A stretch of 64,000 nt of DNA from Leptospira broomii serovar Hurstbridge str. 5399 (GCF_000243715.2 NZ_AHMO02000008.1:1537001-1601000), one strand, 5' to 3'. Positions 28,979-38,478 are shown, counted from the stretch's first letter. The notes: a model not told the origin generated them from the letters alone. Translations and numbers: made by a program.

Positions 28979-30271
28979 ATGGAAAAGAATATTATCGAGT
29001 TAATCACCCCCGCGTTTTTTGTTTTGGCTCTTGCAGAAGTAATTTGGGTTCTTGTCACAAAGAAACCTTTTTATCGTTACAAGGATTCGGTTAATAATTT
29101 AGCTGCAGGAGTCTACATGCAGATCTTTACCGTTTTCATTACACTCGGTTTGATTGCAATCTACGCTTGGGCCTACCAAAATTTTCGATTGTTTACTTTG
29201 GCGGAAAATTCTTGGATAGCCTGGGTCGCCTGCTATGTATTGGCTGATTTCTTTTATTATTGGTATCATAGATTTGCCCATGAAATTAATATCTTTTGGG
29301 GTTCGCATGTCGCCCATCATCAAAGCGAAGATTATAACTTAACCGTAGCCCTGCGACAAGGGATTCTTCAAAATACCTTTTCGCTTCCCTTTTATCTTCC
29401 GCTGGCGGTTATGGGATTTCCTCCGTTGATGTTTATGTTAGTCATTCAGATTAACTTCGCTTATCAATTTTGGATTCATACTCGAATCATTCCTAAGTTA
29501 GGATGGTTTGAATGGGTTTGGAATACTCCGTCTCATCATAGAGTGCATCATGGTAGAGATCCCAAATACATAGATAAAAATTATGCCGGGACGTTCATCA
29601 TTTGGGATCGTCTTTTTGGAAGCTTTAGAGAGGAAGAAGAGGAGCCGATTTTCGGAATTGTAAAACCGATGACTACCTGGAATCCGATTTGGGCTCAGTT
29701 TCATTACTTTCAAGAATTGTTCGATCTTTCTTGGCGAACCAAATCCTGGAAGGATAAGTTTCTAGTATGGTTCAAAGCGCCCGGTTGGAAACCGGCCGAT
29801 TTGGGAAAGAGTGTAGTTCCTCCTGAAATCGATCGATCAACTTACAAGAAATATGATACGCAAATCCCGATCACTTTGACGATATATACGATCCTACAAT
29901 TCTTATTTGCGATGGGTGCCTCTATGGTGTACATCGAATTTAAGAAAGAACTCCCGCTGCCTGAGATGATCGTTCTCGGTTTCTATGTACTCTGGACATT
30001 ATGGACTATCGGAGCAATTTTCGAACTGAAAACGTCTGGAATCGTTTTGGAATTGGTTCGCTTAGCTTCCATTGCCGTCCTGACATACGTCTATCCGTTC
30101 GATTTTACGCACGTTCAAAAATTGACCGCTTTATTACCGATGGAAATCGTTATCTCTCTCCCTTTCATGATGAAGATTACGGCCCTTGTTTCTTTCGCCG
30201 TGCTAGGGGCCTTTCTGCTATCCCAGAAAAGATTTTTTACCGTAAAAGGTTATTCGGCAAAGACGGCATAA
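28979..30271 (+). CDS. Sterol desaturase / fatty acid hydroxylase family membrane protein (AGMO-like)
   Basis: This 430-residue membrane protein carries the di-iron histidine clusters of the family: H97-x3-H101 (HRFAH), H110-x2-H113-H114 (HVAHH) and H186-H187 with H190-H191 (HHRVHH). The first 100 residues hold three hydrophobic helices. The region around NTPSHHRVHHG and YAGTFIIWDRLFGSF resembles alkylglycerol monooxygenase-like enzymes. An extra C-terminal part of about 140 residues adds three or four more helices, longer than minimal bacterial homologues. The substrate is probably a membrane lipid or alkyl chain. Confidence 0.87.
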   Translation: MEKNIIELITPAFFVLALAEVIWVLVTKKPFYRYKDSVNNLAAGVYMQIFTVFITLGLIAIYAWAYQNFRLFTLAENSWIAWVACYVLADFFYYWYHRFAHEINIFWGSHVAHHQSEDYNLTVALRQGILQNTFSLPFYLPLAVMGFPPLMFMLVIQINFAYQFWIHTRIIPKLGWFEWVWNTPSHHRVHHGRDPKYIDKNYAGTFIIWDRLFGSFREEEEEPIFGIVKPMTTWNPIWAQFHYFQELFDLSWRTKSWKDKFLVWFKAPGWKPADLGKSVVPPEIDRSTYKKYDTQIPITLTIYTILQFLFAMGASMVYIEFKKELPLPEMIVLGFYVLWTLWTIGAIFELKTSGIVLELVRLASIAVLTYVYPFDFTHVQKLTALLPMEIVISLPFMMKITALVSFAVLGAFLLSQKRFFTVKGYSAKTA

Positions 30272-30405
30272 AAGTTTCTAAAAACTCCAACCCGATTCAA
30301 GTCTGAAGAAACTTTGAATATCCTAGAAGTATGCGGTTTCGGGTTACATATCTTATCGGAAAATAAATTGACGAAAGGTTTATTGGCGTATCTCCTAATG
30401 AACCT

Positions 30406-32499
30406 ATGTCCTCTTCGCTTCGACTTATTCGTAAATATTCCCTGATTATTCTCATTGTTTTTGGCGGCTTACTATGGCCTCGAGACGGAAAATCGCAAGA
30501 TTCTGAAGATTCTCCTGTTGCGGTCACCGAAGGGAATTCAACCGCTAAGACGGCTATGGCTACCGCCAGTTCTCGTATAGAGTCGGTCCTTCTATATTCC
30601 GATTTTGCATACGCAAAGAGGGTCATGGAAATTAAACTTCCGGCAGGGGCGTCGGAAGTGAGTTTGGGAGAAGTTCCTTCCAACATTTTGGATAAAAGCG
30701 TTTCGGTTTCGTTTTCAGATCCGAATAAAAAGTTCAAGATCCGAGGCGTTCGCGTTCTAGAAAAGATATCTAAAAGATTTAAATCTAGAGAGAGCGAAGA
30801 ATTAGAAAAAAGGAAGGACGCCTTGTTACTTTCATTAGGCACGAGATCTAAAGAAGTACAGGAATTGTTGGATTGGGAAACGAGTTTACGTTCCATTCGT
30901 CCGGGATTCAGGGAAGAAGAAGGAGTGATCGAGAAGGTCGATTCGGATTCTTTTTTAGGATTTCGCAAAACCTATTCGGATCTCGCCGAAGAAAACACGA
31001 AACTTAGATTAGCAAAATTAGAAGAGCTAGATCGTCTTCGAGAGGAATTTTATATCGTAACGGCTAAGTTGGAACATCTTGCTCAAGGAGACGTTCTCCG
31101 TCGGAAAGAAATCAGGCTGGAAGCTGAAATAGAAACTGCAGCCACATATCGTATCGAGTATAAATATCTGATTCGCGGCGCTATATGGTATCCTCGCTAC
31201 ACTCTAGATCTCAAGCCGAGCGGAACGGAAGCTGAGTTAGGTTGGTATGCTTTGGTTCGAAACGAAACGGGGGAAGACTGGAACGGGGTTCGACTCGAAT
31301 TTTCCACCGCAAATCCGAATCAAGATGTCGATTTGCCGGATTATCGTGAATTACGAATTTCTTCTAAAGTCGTAGTGAATCGAGAAAAAGAGGCGTATCA
31401 TGCGAACGATCAAAATGTTTACAACGAACAGGCAAAAGGTTCTCCTTCTGCAGGAGCTCCGGTTATGTCTAAGCCCGCCAAAGAAGCTAAGAAACGGAGT
31501 TCAAGACCTCAAGCGTCAAAAGCGAAGCAGGACGACTATGACGATCAGACCGAGAATCCGTTGGAAAAATCCCGCGCGATTATAGAAAGTAATTTTAAGG
31601 ATCGTTCAAATTCACTGCAAGTCGAGGAAAATATGGATCAGCTTCGCGGTGAATTAGCGAATCAAAAAAGTCTCTTTGATAGCGGATCGTACGAAGACTC
31701 GATTCGATACGGGAAAGAGGCTTTACGTAGGTTTTCGGGCTTGCGTGAAAGTTCTCGAAAAGAATTAAGAGATATCGAATCTCAGGTGCAGACTTTACTT
31801 AACCGGTCGTCCCAATTGAATTCGGATCGTAAATACGTATTTAATTTAGTCGCGCCGGGCCTTTCCTCGGAAGGATTTGATTTTCGTTATATAGCGCAAT
31901 CGTTTGAAAGAATTCCGTCCGATAAGACTTTGAATCGCGTCTTTCTAAGGAAAAGAATCGTTCCGGTTTCTCCGGCTTACGAATCTTCCCCGATAACCGG
32001 CGAAGATTCGTACTTAACGGTCGTTTCCACTAATCTGGAAAGAGAACCTCTTCTTTCCGGACCGCTCGAGATTTACTCCGGAGAAAATCTTCTAGGAACG
32101 ACCTCCGTTTCCACTTTGAAACCCGGAGAAAAAATTCGAATCGAATTAGGTCCGGACCGGGATGTGAAAATCGTGAGACGAGAGGAGAAATTCGAGGACA
32201 AGTCCGGACTGATTTCTAAGCGTAAAACTGTCCGGCATAAAGTATCGATTTCAATAAAGAACAATAAGAAAAGAAAGATCTTAATCAGAGTGATAGATAG
32301 AATTCCTTATACGGTCGACGATAGTGTCGATATCAAATGGTCCCTAGGCTCGGAAAAACCCGAGAAAACGGATGATGGAATTCTCACCTATGAAATGGAT
32401 CTGGCTGCCGGTGCCGTTAAGAAAATCGAGTTCGAATACACAGTTTCGTACCCGGCTAATAATATACTTCGAGATTCGCAAGGTAGCGGATCCTACTAA
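30406..32499 (+). CDS. MuiA-like protein with DUF4139 (first of a tandem pair)
   Basis: This 697-residue protein has an N-terminal signal or anchor helix (YSLIILIVFGGLLW). The N-terminal domain DUF4140 is suggested by SRIESVLLYSDFAYAKRVME and GASEVSLGEVPSNILDKSV. A coiled-coil segment and a basic, low-complexity linker near residues 350-395 follow, then a C-terminal DUF4139 domain, seen in YRIEYKYLIRGAIWYPRYT and ETGEDWNGVRLEFSTANP. Mucoidy inhibitor A-type proteins are envelope proteins of unknown mechanism. It is followed 23 bases later by a shorter paralogue with the same layout. Confidence 0.83.
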   Translation: MSSSLRLIRKYSLIILIVFGGLLWPRDGKSQDSEDSPVAVTEGNSTAKTAMATASSRIESVLLYSDFAYAKRVMEIKLPAGASEVSLGEVPSNILDKSVSVSFSDPNKKFKIRGVRVLEKISKRFKSRESEELEKRKDALLLSLGTRSKEVQELLDWETSLRSIRPGFREEEGVIEKVDSDSFLGFRKTYSDLAEENTKLRLAKLEELDRLREEFYIVTAKLEHLAQGDVLRRKEIRLEAEIETAATYRIEYKYLIRGAIWYPRYTLDLKPSGTEAELGWYALVRNETGEDWNGVRLEFSTANPNQDVDLPDYRELRISSKVVVNREKEAYHANDQNVYNEQAKGSPSAGAPVMSKPAKEAKKRSSRPQASKAKQDDYDDQTENPLEKSRAIIESNFKDRSNSLQVEENMDQLRGELANQKSLFDSGSYEDSIRYGKEALRRFSGLRESSRKELRDIESQVQTLLNRSSQLNSDRKYVFNLVAPGLSSEGFDFRYIAQSFERIPSDKTLNRVFLRKRIVPVSPAYESSPITGEDSYLTVVSTNLEREPLLSGPLEIYSGENLLGTTSVSTLKPGEKIRIELGPDRDVKIVRREEKFEDKSGLISKRKTVRHKVSISIKNNKKRKILIRVIDRIPYTVDDSVDIKWSLGSEKPEKTDDGILTYEMDLAAGAVKKIEFEYTVSYPANNILRDSQGSGSY

Positions 32500-32522
32500 T
32501 ATCCTATCGGTGGAATAAAAAT

Positions 32523-34166
32523 ATGAATTATAATACTTTAATAAACTCTTTTGCCGCTTTGCTGACGGTTTTGATGGTCTCAAATGATATGTTTGCCGTC
32601 GGCGCCGACCTTGCCATTCAAGAAGTGACTGTGCACCAAGGAACGGCTCAAATATTAAGAGTCGGTAAAGTACAATTGGCACCAGGTACGAATAGGGTTC
32701 AAATTCAAAATTTACCGGTTTCATTATTGGAAGAAAGTTTGATGGCCGGGACGGATTCTAATCTGGCGGAGGTGACCGGCACGCGGACTTGGAAAGAAGA
32801 AGGAACTGCCGCATCAAATCCTGAGGTTGCGCTACTTCAGAGAAAAATCGTGACTTTGCAAAAGGAATTGGAAACGGTCATTGCAAAAGAAAACGATTTG
32901 AAATCGGAAAAGGGGCTATTGACGGAACTACGTAATAAAGTCTCAGACACTGTTAGTCGTAACCTTTTATATGGCAGAGTGGAATCCGACGGAAAAAATT
33001 GGGGAACCTATTTACGGAAAAACAGGGAAGAGTCCTTCGTCTTATTTTCCTCCTGGGAAAAAATCGAAAGAAGTAAAATTAAAATTCAAAGTGAACTAGA
33101 CGAGGTAAAGGCACAGCTTTCCATTTTGCTTTCGCAGGCCGAAAAGAGTACGAGAAATACCTGGATTCAAATAGTGAATACTTCGAAAGAATCTAAGACG
33201 ATCGATTTAAGATTAAGTTATCTGGTTCCTAATGCAAATTGGAAACCGACTTATATTTTAACCGCAAACGATTCCTCCGAAAAAGCCCAATTCGAATATT
33301 TGGCCGAGGTGAGACAGGAAACGGGAGAAGATTGGAAAGGGGTTCGACTCTTGCTTTCCACTACACGACCAGATTTATCTCAGAGGAGAAACCGTCTATA
33401 TCCTCAACGCTTATTCGATCAGGAAGTAGCCGACAAGAAAGAAGTACTGAGTGCGCAAAGCCAAGCTAGTACGCCTGCACAAATGGCACAGGATCAATTA
33501 GTCGACGAAGAATCGGGTGGAGCCTCTCCCACCACTTCCGAACGGGGAGGCGGTTTTTTGTTTCGTTTACCCAAAACGGTTAGTCTGCCATCCCAACGCG
33601 AATCTAGAAAGTTGGAAATGAGTTCGTTTTACATTCTGATAAAAGTCAAAACTATCGCTTCTCCTCGATACAAACCGTTTCCACTATTGGAGGCTACATT
33701 CCAAAATCCGAGTGAATTTCCCATCCTTCCGGGTGAAGTTTCTTTATTCAGGAATTCGGGACTTATCGGTGCTACTAAGATTTTGTACACGAGTCCTAAC
33801 GAAAACGTTTCGGTTTCTTTGGGAACGGAAGGAAGTCTTCGACTTTCGTACCGAAAAGAATCTAATAATACCAAAGAAGGATTGATCTCGACTCAGAAGG
33901 TGATCGAAAAGCGCGTTTATTTGACCTTGGAAAATTTCGGGAAAGAATCCAAATCGGTTTTCGTTAGAGATCAAATTCCTATTTCAGAACTTGCAAGCGT
34001 AAAGGTCGAAATAGATTCCAATAGAACAACTCCGGGAGCAAAGGAATTTAGACCCAACTCGGGAATTTACGAGTGGGTTTTGGAAATCCCTCCGTCAGGA
34101 AAAAAGGAAATTCAATTGGAATACAGAGTGAGTTATCCAAGCGATCAGGATTTAAATTTACCTTAA
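32523..34166 (+). CDS. MuiA-like protein with DUF4139 (second of a tandem pair)
   Basis: This 547-residue paralogue of the preceding gene begins with a signal helix (INSFAALLTVLMVSNDMFA) and the DUF4140-like segment QEVTVHQGTAQILRVGKVQL. A long coiled coil follows, and then the DUF4139 block NANWKPTYILTANDSSEKAQ and RQETGEDWKGVRLLLSTT. The shared block QETGEDWKGVRL / NETGEDWNGVRL with the neighbour shows duplication. It ends by overlapping four bases with the convergent vWA gene, so the two transcripts interfere or share a terminator region. Confidence 0.83.
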   Translation: MNYNTLINSFAALLTVLMVSNDMFAVGADLAIQEVTVHQGTAQILRVGKVQLAPGTNRVQIQNLPVSLLEESLMAGTDSNLAEVTGTRTWKEEGTAASNPEVALLQRKIVTLQKELETVIAKENDLKSEKGLLTELRNKVSDTVSRNLLYGRVESDGKNWGTYLRKNREESFVLFSSWEKIERSKIKIQSELDEVKAQLSILLSQAEKSTRNTWIQIVNTSKESKTIDLRLSYLVPNANWKPTYILTANDSSEKAQFEYLAEVRQETGEDWKGVRLLLSTTRPDLSQRRNRLYPQRLFDQEVADKKEVLSAQSQASTPAQMAQDQLVDEESGGASPTTSERGGGFLFRLPKTVSLPSQRESRKLEMSSFYILIKVKTIASPRYKPFPLLEATFQNPSEFPILPGEVSLFRNSGLIGATKILYTSPNENVSVSLGTEGSLRLSYRKESNNTKEGLISTQKVIEKRVYLTLENFGKESKSVFVRDQIPISELASVKVEIDSNRTTPGAKEFRPNSGIYEWVLEIPPSGKKEIQLEYRVSYPSDQDLNLP

Positions 34167-35263
34167 TGACTTAGATTAGTTTCTCCACTTCGCCCGACGG
34201 CTTGAGGAACACCCGACATATCCCAGAGCTCTAATTCGGCCGACGTAATTTCTTGTTGAGTTGCGCTGAATTCAAACTGACCGCTCCCGTCCTTAGATTG
34301 AAAGCACTGACCTTCTATCTTAATGATGGATTCCGGATTTGAAGCTCGATTTTCATTCGATCGATTTATACTCGGAGAGGGACTTGCTTGAGTTTTCAGA
34401 TTAAGAATGACGCAATGACTGGAAGAATCCGCATTATGAAAATCAAATGAAATTTTGTATCGATTCTTTCCGTGTTCGATTTCTGTATTACTTTGGCTTA
34501 AAATTCTAATCTTGCCGTTGTTCGAATTACGCTTGGGTTCTATTTCCTGTTTCTTTATCGGAAAAGTCCCTTTCTTTAAAAGATCCTCCATCGCAGAATA
34601 AAAATCCGCATCCCCGTCTACATTATAGTACGTTCCCTGTCCGAGGCGGGCCAAGGATTGCATAATACTTCTTTCTTCAGGCTTTAAGCCGAGTCCAAGC
34701 ACGTTAAGGTGAAAATTAATGCCCCTCTGTTGCAGAATTCTTAATTCCTTTTCGGGATCTCCATAACAACTTTCTATTCCATCAGTAATAAGAATCAGTT
34801 CCGTCGGCTGTTTTCGACGGGCGATATATTCGCCGGCGACGCGAATAGACTCTGCAAGAGGAGTTGCCCCGGAAGGTGTTAGTCCGTAAAGTTTATTGCG
34901 AAATTGAGCTTTGTTTCCGTTTTCCAAAGGTTGATATAATCTTGAAGATTTACATCCCGGTAAGCGATTGCCGTATGCAATTAAACCTACTTCTGCGGAT
35001 TCGGGTAAGCTATCCACGTAATGTTTCACATGCTTTTTGGCTAGATGGATTTTTTGATAAATACCCAGATATTCGTTCATCGATCCACTCGCATCCAAAA
35101 CGAATAATTTCGCATCCACGTTTGAATCCGGGATAGAAAGTTCGGGCCTTGTATCCTGATCGGAGTCGTTAGAAAAAATTCCTTGCGAAAAAAGATAAAG
35201 TAGAACGATAACGATTCCGAACTTTCGGCGTCTTTCTACTACCGTATTATTTAGAGAGAACAT
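34163..35263 (-). CDS. Exported von Willebrand factor A domain protein
   Basis: This 366-residue protein has an N-terminal signal segment (KFGIVIVLLYLFSQGIF) and then a vWA domain whose metal-ion-dependent adhesion site is complete: FVLDASGSMNEY (Asp-x-Ser-x-Ser), SGATPLAESI (Thr) and LITDGIESC (Asp). The C-terminal third (from about residue 230) is a beta-rich region of unknown family with two cysteines. vWA proteins in the periplasm bind partners by metal coordination. The gene converges on the DUF4139 pair with a four-base overlap. Confidence 0.83.
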   Translation of the reverse strand: MFSLNNTVVERRRKFGIVIVLLYLFSQGIFSNDSDQDTRPELSIPDSNVDAKLFVLDASGSMNEYLGIYQKIHLAKKHVKHYVDSLPESAEVGLIAYGNRLPGCKSSRLYQPLENGNKAQFRNKLYGLTPSGATPLAESIRVAGEYIARRKQPTELILITDGIESCYGDPEKELRILQQRGINFHLNVLGLGLKPEERSIMQSLARLGQGTYYNVDGDADFYSAMEDLLKKGTFPIKKQEIEPKRNSNNGKIRILSQSNTEIEHGKNRYKISFDFHNADSSSHCVILNLKTQASPSPSINRSNENRASNPESIIKIEGQCFQSKDGSGQFEFSATQQEITSAELELWDMSGVPQAVGRSGETNLSH

Positions 35264-35345
35264 TAACGAGTCGACCGCTTATTTTTCTTATCGGATCAAC
35301 TCTCAAAAGCCTGAGATCTTCCTGCATAAATGTTCAAAAAACGAT

Positions 35346-35993
35346 TTAGAAAGCCTTCCGGTTCCAAGAAATAAATTGCGGATAAGAATCCTCCTCTCCG
35401 AAACGGACTCGCACTACGGAGAGAGCTCCGTAATCTAAAACCAATCGGAAAGCGTTTTCTAAAGGGAATCCCAGAACTTGAGAGGCAATGCATCGGATAA
35501 CTCCACCGTGGCTGATCCACACTTCCCTGTACTCGCTTGGATCGCCTTCTTCCTTTCTAAGTTTTTCCCAAGTCTTACCGTCCGTCAACGCGTCACTCCA
35601 AGCATGAGTCACTCGGTCTCTGAGTTCAACATACGATTCTCCCCCTGGGGGCGATCGGTGAACATAGTTTTCCATCCAATGATCGGTTTCGCTTCTCGGA
35701 ATTTCCTCCCACAGTCGCCCCTCCCATGAACCGAAATTCAATTCACGGATTCGAGAGTCGACTTTCCAAGCCGGTGAATTGCCTGTCTCTTCCCAACGTT
35801 TACTTAAAAACTCGGCTAGACTAAAACATCTGAATAGTGGACTTGTACGTATGGAATTTGCCTGCGGAGGAAGGATTTTTAATAACCTGGATGCTTCTTC
35901 CTCGAATGTAATCGGGAGACCCAAGTCCGTCCAGCCATAACATGTACCAGGTTCCACCTCTGGAGTCGTATGACGAATTAATAATATTTCCAT
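35346..35993 (-). CDS. cobC: Histidine phosphatase, probable alpha-ribazole phosphatase
   Basis: I chose the ATG at 35993 (MEILLIRHTT) because it opens with the catalytic motif and overlaps the cobS stop by only 16 bases; the frame stays open far upstream inside cobS. The 215-residue protein has the RH motif with H8, CYGWTDLGL as in CobC, LNFGSWEGRLWEEIP and the second catalytic histidine in VWISHGGVIR. CobC removes the phosphate of alpha-ribazole phosphate or adenosylcobalamin phosphate in B12 nucleotide-loop assembly. The position after cobS under a cobalamin riboswitch supports that role over a general phosphoglycerate mutase. Confidence 0.83.
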   Translation of the reverse strand: MEILLIRHTTPEVEPGTCYGWTDLGLPITFEEEASRLLKILPPQANSIRTSPLFRCFSLAEFLSKRWEETGNSPAWKVDSRIRELNFGSWEGRLWEEIPRSETDHWMENYVHRSPPGGESYVELRDRVTHAWSDALTDGKTWEKLRKEEGDPSEYREVWISHGGVIRCIASQVLGFPLENAFRLVLDYGALSVVRVRFGEEDSYPQFISWNRKAF

Positions 35994-36790
35994 GTTGCAA
36001 TAAGTCCCAATAGAAATAGAATTTCGGTTACTTGTTGTACTGCTCCTAAACAATCTCCCGTATATCCGCCTAACCATTTTTTGTAGAAGCCTCGCAGATA
36101 AAAAACTCCTAAAGCTTGCAATGAAAAGGATAGCAAAAGAATCATCGCTATACGATTTGAAAATTCTCCGGGATAATATAAAAAAAATACGATTGGACCT
36201 AAAACCCATATCCAGGAGAAAAGCACATCCGATAACTTCATCGATTTTACGATGGGCTTGGCTTTAGAAAGCTGATCTTCTCTTGCATAGGGTAGGAGCT
36301 TTGCCATTACGTTTGCGGAAAATCTGCTGGAAGAATGCGAGATCCATATTGCAAAAAAGAGAAGCAGCAAGGAAGATTCGGCTAAGGCAATATAGCAAGC
36401 GACTTTGAGAAAAAGCATTAGTAGAATACCGATCGTGCCAAACACACCGATTCTGCTATCTTTCATTATTTCTAATATTCGTTCTTTGTCCCATCCGCCG
36501 CCGAAACCGTCGCACATATCCGTGAAACCGTCCTCATGAAAAGCTCCCGTAGATAAAACGGAGGCGGAAACGGCTAGTACGACCGAGACACTTACGGGGA
36601 AAAGGAAGGAACTTCCGTAGAAAACGATAGTCGTGATTGCCGAGACAATCCAACCGACGAGGGGAAAATAACGAGTGGAAGACGCTAGTAGTTCGTCGGA
36701 ATGTTCTACCCAAGAAGGAACTATAATTCTAGTATTAAAGCGAACGGATGATAAAAAAATAATAAGCTCTTGTCGAAGGAATCGAAACAT
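35978..36790 (-). CDS. cobS: Adenosylcobinamide-GDP ribazoletransferase (cobalamin synthase)
   Basis: This 270-residue membrane protein has the CobS signature GAFHEDGFTDMCDGFGGGWDKERIL and KDSRIGVFGTIGIL, with six or so hydrophobic helices (FPLVGWIVSAITTIVFYGSSF, ILLMLFLKVACYIALAESSLL and others). It joins adenosylcobinamide-GDP to alpha-ribazole (phosphate) at the inner membrane. The start is the ATG at 36790 (MFRFLRQEL). No other nucleotide-loop gene (cobU, cobT) is in this window. The gene lies 81 bases after a lipoprotein gene under the same riboswitch and overlaps the phosphatase gene. Confidence 0.93.
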   Translation of the reverse strand: MFRFLRQELIIFLSSVRFNTRIIVPSWVEHSDELLASSTRYFPLVGWIVSAITTIVFYGSSFLFPVSVSVVLAVSASVLSTGAFHEDGFTDMCDGFGGGWDKERILEIMKDSRIGVFGTIGILLMLFLKVACYIALAESSLLLLFFAIWISHSSSRFSANVMAKLLPYAREDQLSKAKPIVKSMKLSDVLFSWIWVLGPIVFFLYYPGEFSNRIAMILLLSFSLQALGVFYLRGFYKKWLGGYTGDCLGAVQQVTEILFLLGLIATWKYY

Positions 36791-36871
36791 AATATGCCCT
36801 CAACCGAAACTAAAGATCGATTGAAAGTCCGCACGAAGATTTTCGAATTTCGTTCGAAGAAATATTCCGTC

Positions 36872-37741
36872 TTACGGACTTACACTTTTCGCGATCACAC
36901 CGTCTATGTCTGGGCTCCCGTTTCCTATTGGAATAGGTAAACTCGACATCGATACTATGGCAGAGATCAATTTAATATAAGTGAAACCGTTCGTTTGCAG
37001 ATCAGTTTTCAAAGAGCCCGAGCAGCCGCTCCCGGAAGTTCCGAAATTCACGTCTGCGAGATCGAATCCGTCTCCACCTCCACCGCCATGAACTACGTCG
37101 GTGTTATATATGCTAGCTACCGTCATCGGATTTGTTTCTTGATTATAAACGAAAGGAGTAATTCCTCCGAATCGGGACCAAACGGAAGGATCTTCCGAAA
37201 AAGAATTCGGATTGCCGTTAGTGTAAGCCGGATTCCAGCCGCACCAATTCGACTGATCATTTCCGACTTCGACTACTATCGGTTCTAAAAAAACCTGGTT
37301 AAACGGATTCGTATTATTTTGCGCTCCTATGAAAAACGGATTTTCATATACGATAAAGTCGATCCCCGATACCGGTAGCACCTTCTTACCCGACCAACCT
37401 AGAATCAGCGTAGCGCCTGGGCCGGACGTATCGAGCGTAAATACGTCGAGAGAACCGTTAAACTTATCGATTCCGCGAATCCCATTTGCGGCGCAATATG
37501 AGTCTCGAAAGCCGTTGCCGGTATGAGCGGGTGCAAGGATTACTTGATTCGCGACAAACACGCTATTCGATTCTGCAGGGCTATAATTTCGACAAGCGCT
37601 ATAAGTTCCCGTTCCGTTTAGCAACTGAAGGATGGCAAAGGCTGATGCAGAATCTCCGTTTGAACTTCCTTTGTTATTACAGCCAAGCAGAAGAATAATC
37701 AGGCTCAAATTGAGAAAATAAACAAAAAATGAATTCTTCAC
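36872..37741 (-). CDS. Surface lipoprotein in the B12 locus, LIC_13355-like
   Basis: The N-terminal signal MKNSFFVYFLNLSLIILLLGC ends in a lipobox with the lipidated cysteine. The mature part (about 268 residues) has YSPAESNSVFVANQVILAP near the start and GIDFIVYENPFFIG, then FLEPIVVEVGNDQSNWCGW, a motif pattern I associate with surface proteins beside B12 transport genes in other bacteria. A glycine run VVHGGGGGDGFDLADV and four mature cysteines follow. The placement between the riboswitch and cobS suggests it binds or passes a corrinoid. This function is inference; I cannot confirm the family by search. Confidence 0.8.
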   Translation of the reverse strand: MKNSFFVYFLNLSLIILLLGCNNKGSSNGDSASAFAILQLLNGTGTYSACRNYSPAESNSVFVANQVILAPAHTGNGFRDSYCAANGIRGIDKFNGSLDVFTLDTSGPGATLILGWSGKKVLPVSGIDFIVYENPFFIGAQNNTNPFNQVFLEPIVVEVGNDQSNWCGWNPAYTNGNPNSFSEDPSVWSRFGGITPFVYNQETNPMTVASIYNTDVVHGGGGGDGFDLADVNFGTSGSGCSGSLKTDLQTNGFTYIKLISAIVSMSSLPIPIGNGSPDIDGVIAKSVSP

Positions 37742-37789
37742 ACGAACCTCCTCCCCTTATAAAATTGGAACGGCATTGAAACGAGTCTT

Positions 37790-38347
37790 TTAATTGACTT
37801 GCAGTCGACTCCAGACTGCGCCGAAACAACCGCTGACTAAATTTGTACGATCAACCTGAGTGGTCGTCAGATTGTTAAAATCGGTTACTACGTCTTGCAA
37901 TGTGTTCTTATATGAATTCAAATCTGGGCAAACATAATAATAACCGCCTGAGAAAGTCCACATATAGTAAAGATATTGGTTCGCACCGAATTGTGCATCG
38001 GCGGTTACTTGTCCGAAAACGACGGACCGGCTATTATCTACAAGTTTTACGTTCATTTTAGATGCGGAAAATCCGTTATACGTTACGATAACTTGCGAAG
38101 AGTTAATTATATAAGTTCCTTCCTTAATCGTACCTGCATCTAGCGGATACGGATTTGTTTGCCCCGCGTAAGTTGGAGTCGCATTATAAAAAAACCAGGT
38201 TCCTGAAGGAGTGGGCGTGATATTTGCGACATACAGCAGGGAGGTCAAAGTAGTATCGTTATCGTTGTTTTTCTTCTCATCAAAAAAACAACCGGACAAT
38301 GTAATCAGTATAATCGCCGCTTTTATCGTAATGCTTGTAATTTTCAT
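37790..38347 (-). CDS. Small lipoprotein, first gene after the cobalamin riboswitch
   Basis: This 185-residue protein starts MKITSITIKAAIILITLSGC, a signal peptide with lipobox LSGC. The mature part is beta-rich with many Tyr, Asn and Thr residues (YLYYMWTFSGGYYYVC) and one cysteine in that block, plus LVSGCFGAVWSRLQVN at the end. GAGGA lies a few bases before the ATG. I do not recognise the family. As the first gene of the riboswitch transcript its synthesis should fall when B12 is plentiful, which points to a part in uptake or storage of corrinoids. Confidence 0.7.
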   Translation of the reverse strand: MKITSITIKAAIILITLSGCFFDEKKNNDNDTTLTSLLYVANITPTPSGTWFFYNATPTYAGQTNPYPLDAGTIKEGTYIINSSQVIVTYNGFSASKMNVKLVDNSRSVVFGQVTADAQFGANQYLYYMWTFSGGYYYVCPDLNSYKNTLQDVVTDFNNLTTTQVDRTNLVSGCFGAVWSRLQVN

Positions 38348-38478
38348 TTATATTCCTCGTTAAAATTCGTTGGCGGGGCGGACTAACGATTTGCGGAACG
38401 CCGCATTGCAATCGTCCGAAGAAAGGAAAAACAATTCGATAATTTTGAAGTGAAATCTTTTGCTTTCTTTGCCGTTCG

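Noticed and set aside
35994..36209. A 72-residue N-terminal extension of the cobC-like frame
   Set aside because: It is fully inside cobS in another frame, while the ATG at 35993 starts directly with the catalytic RH motif.
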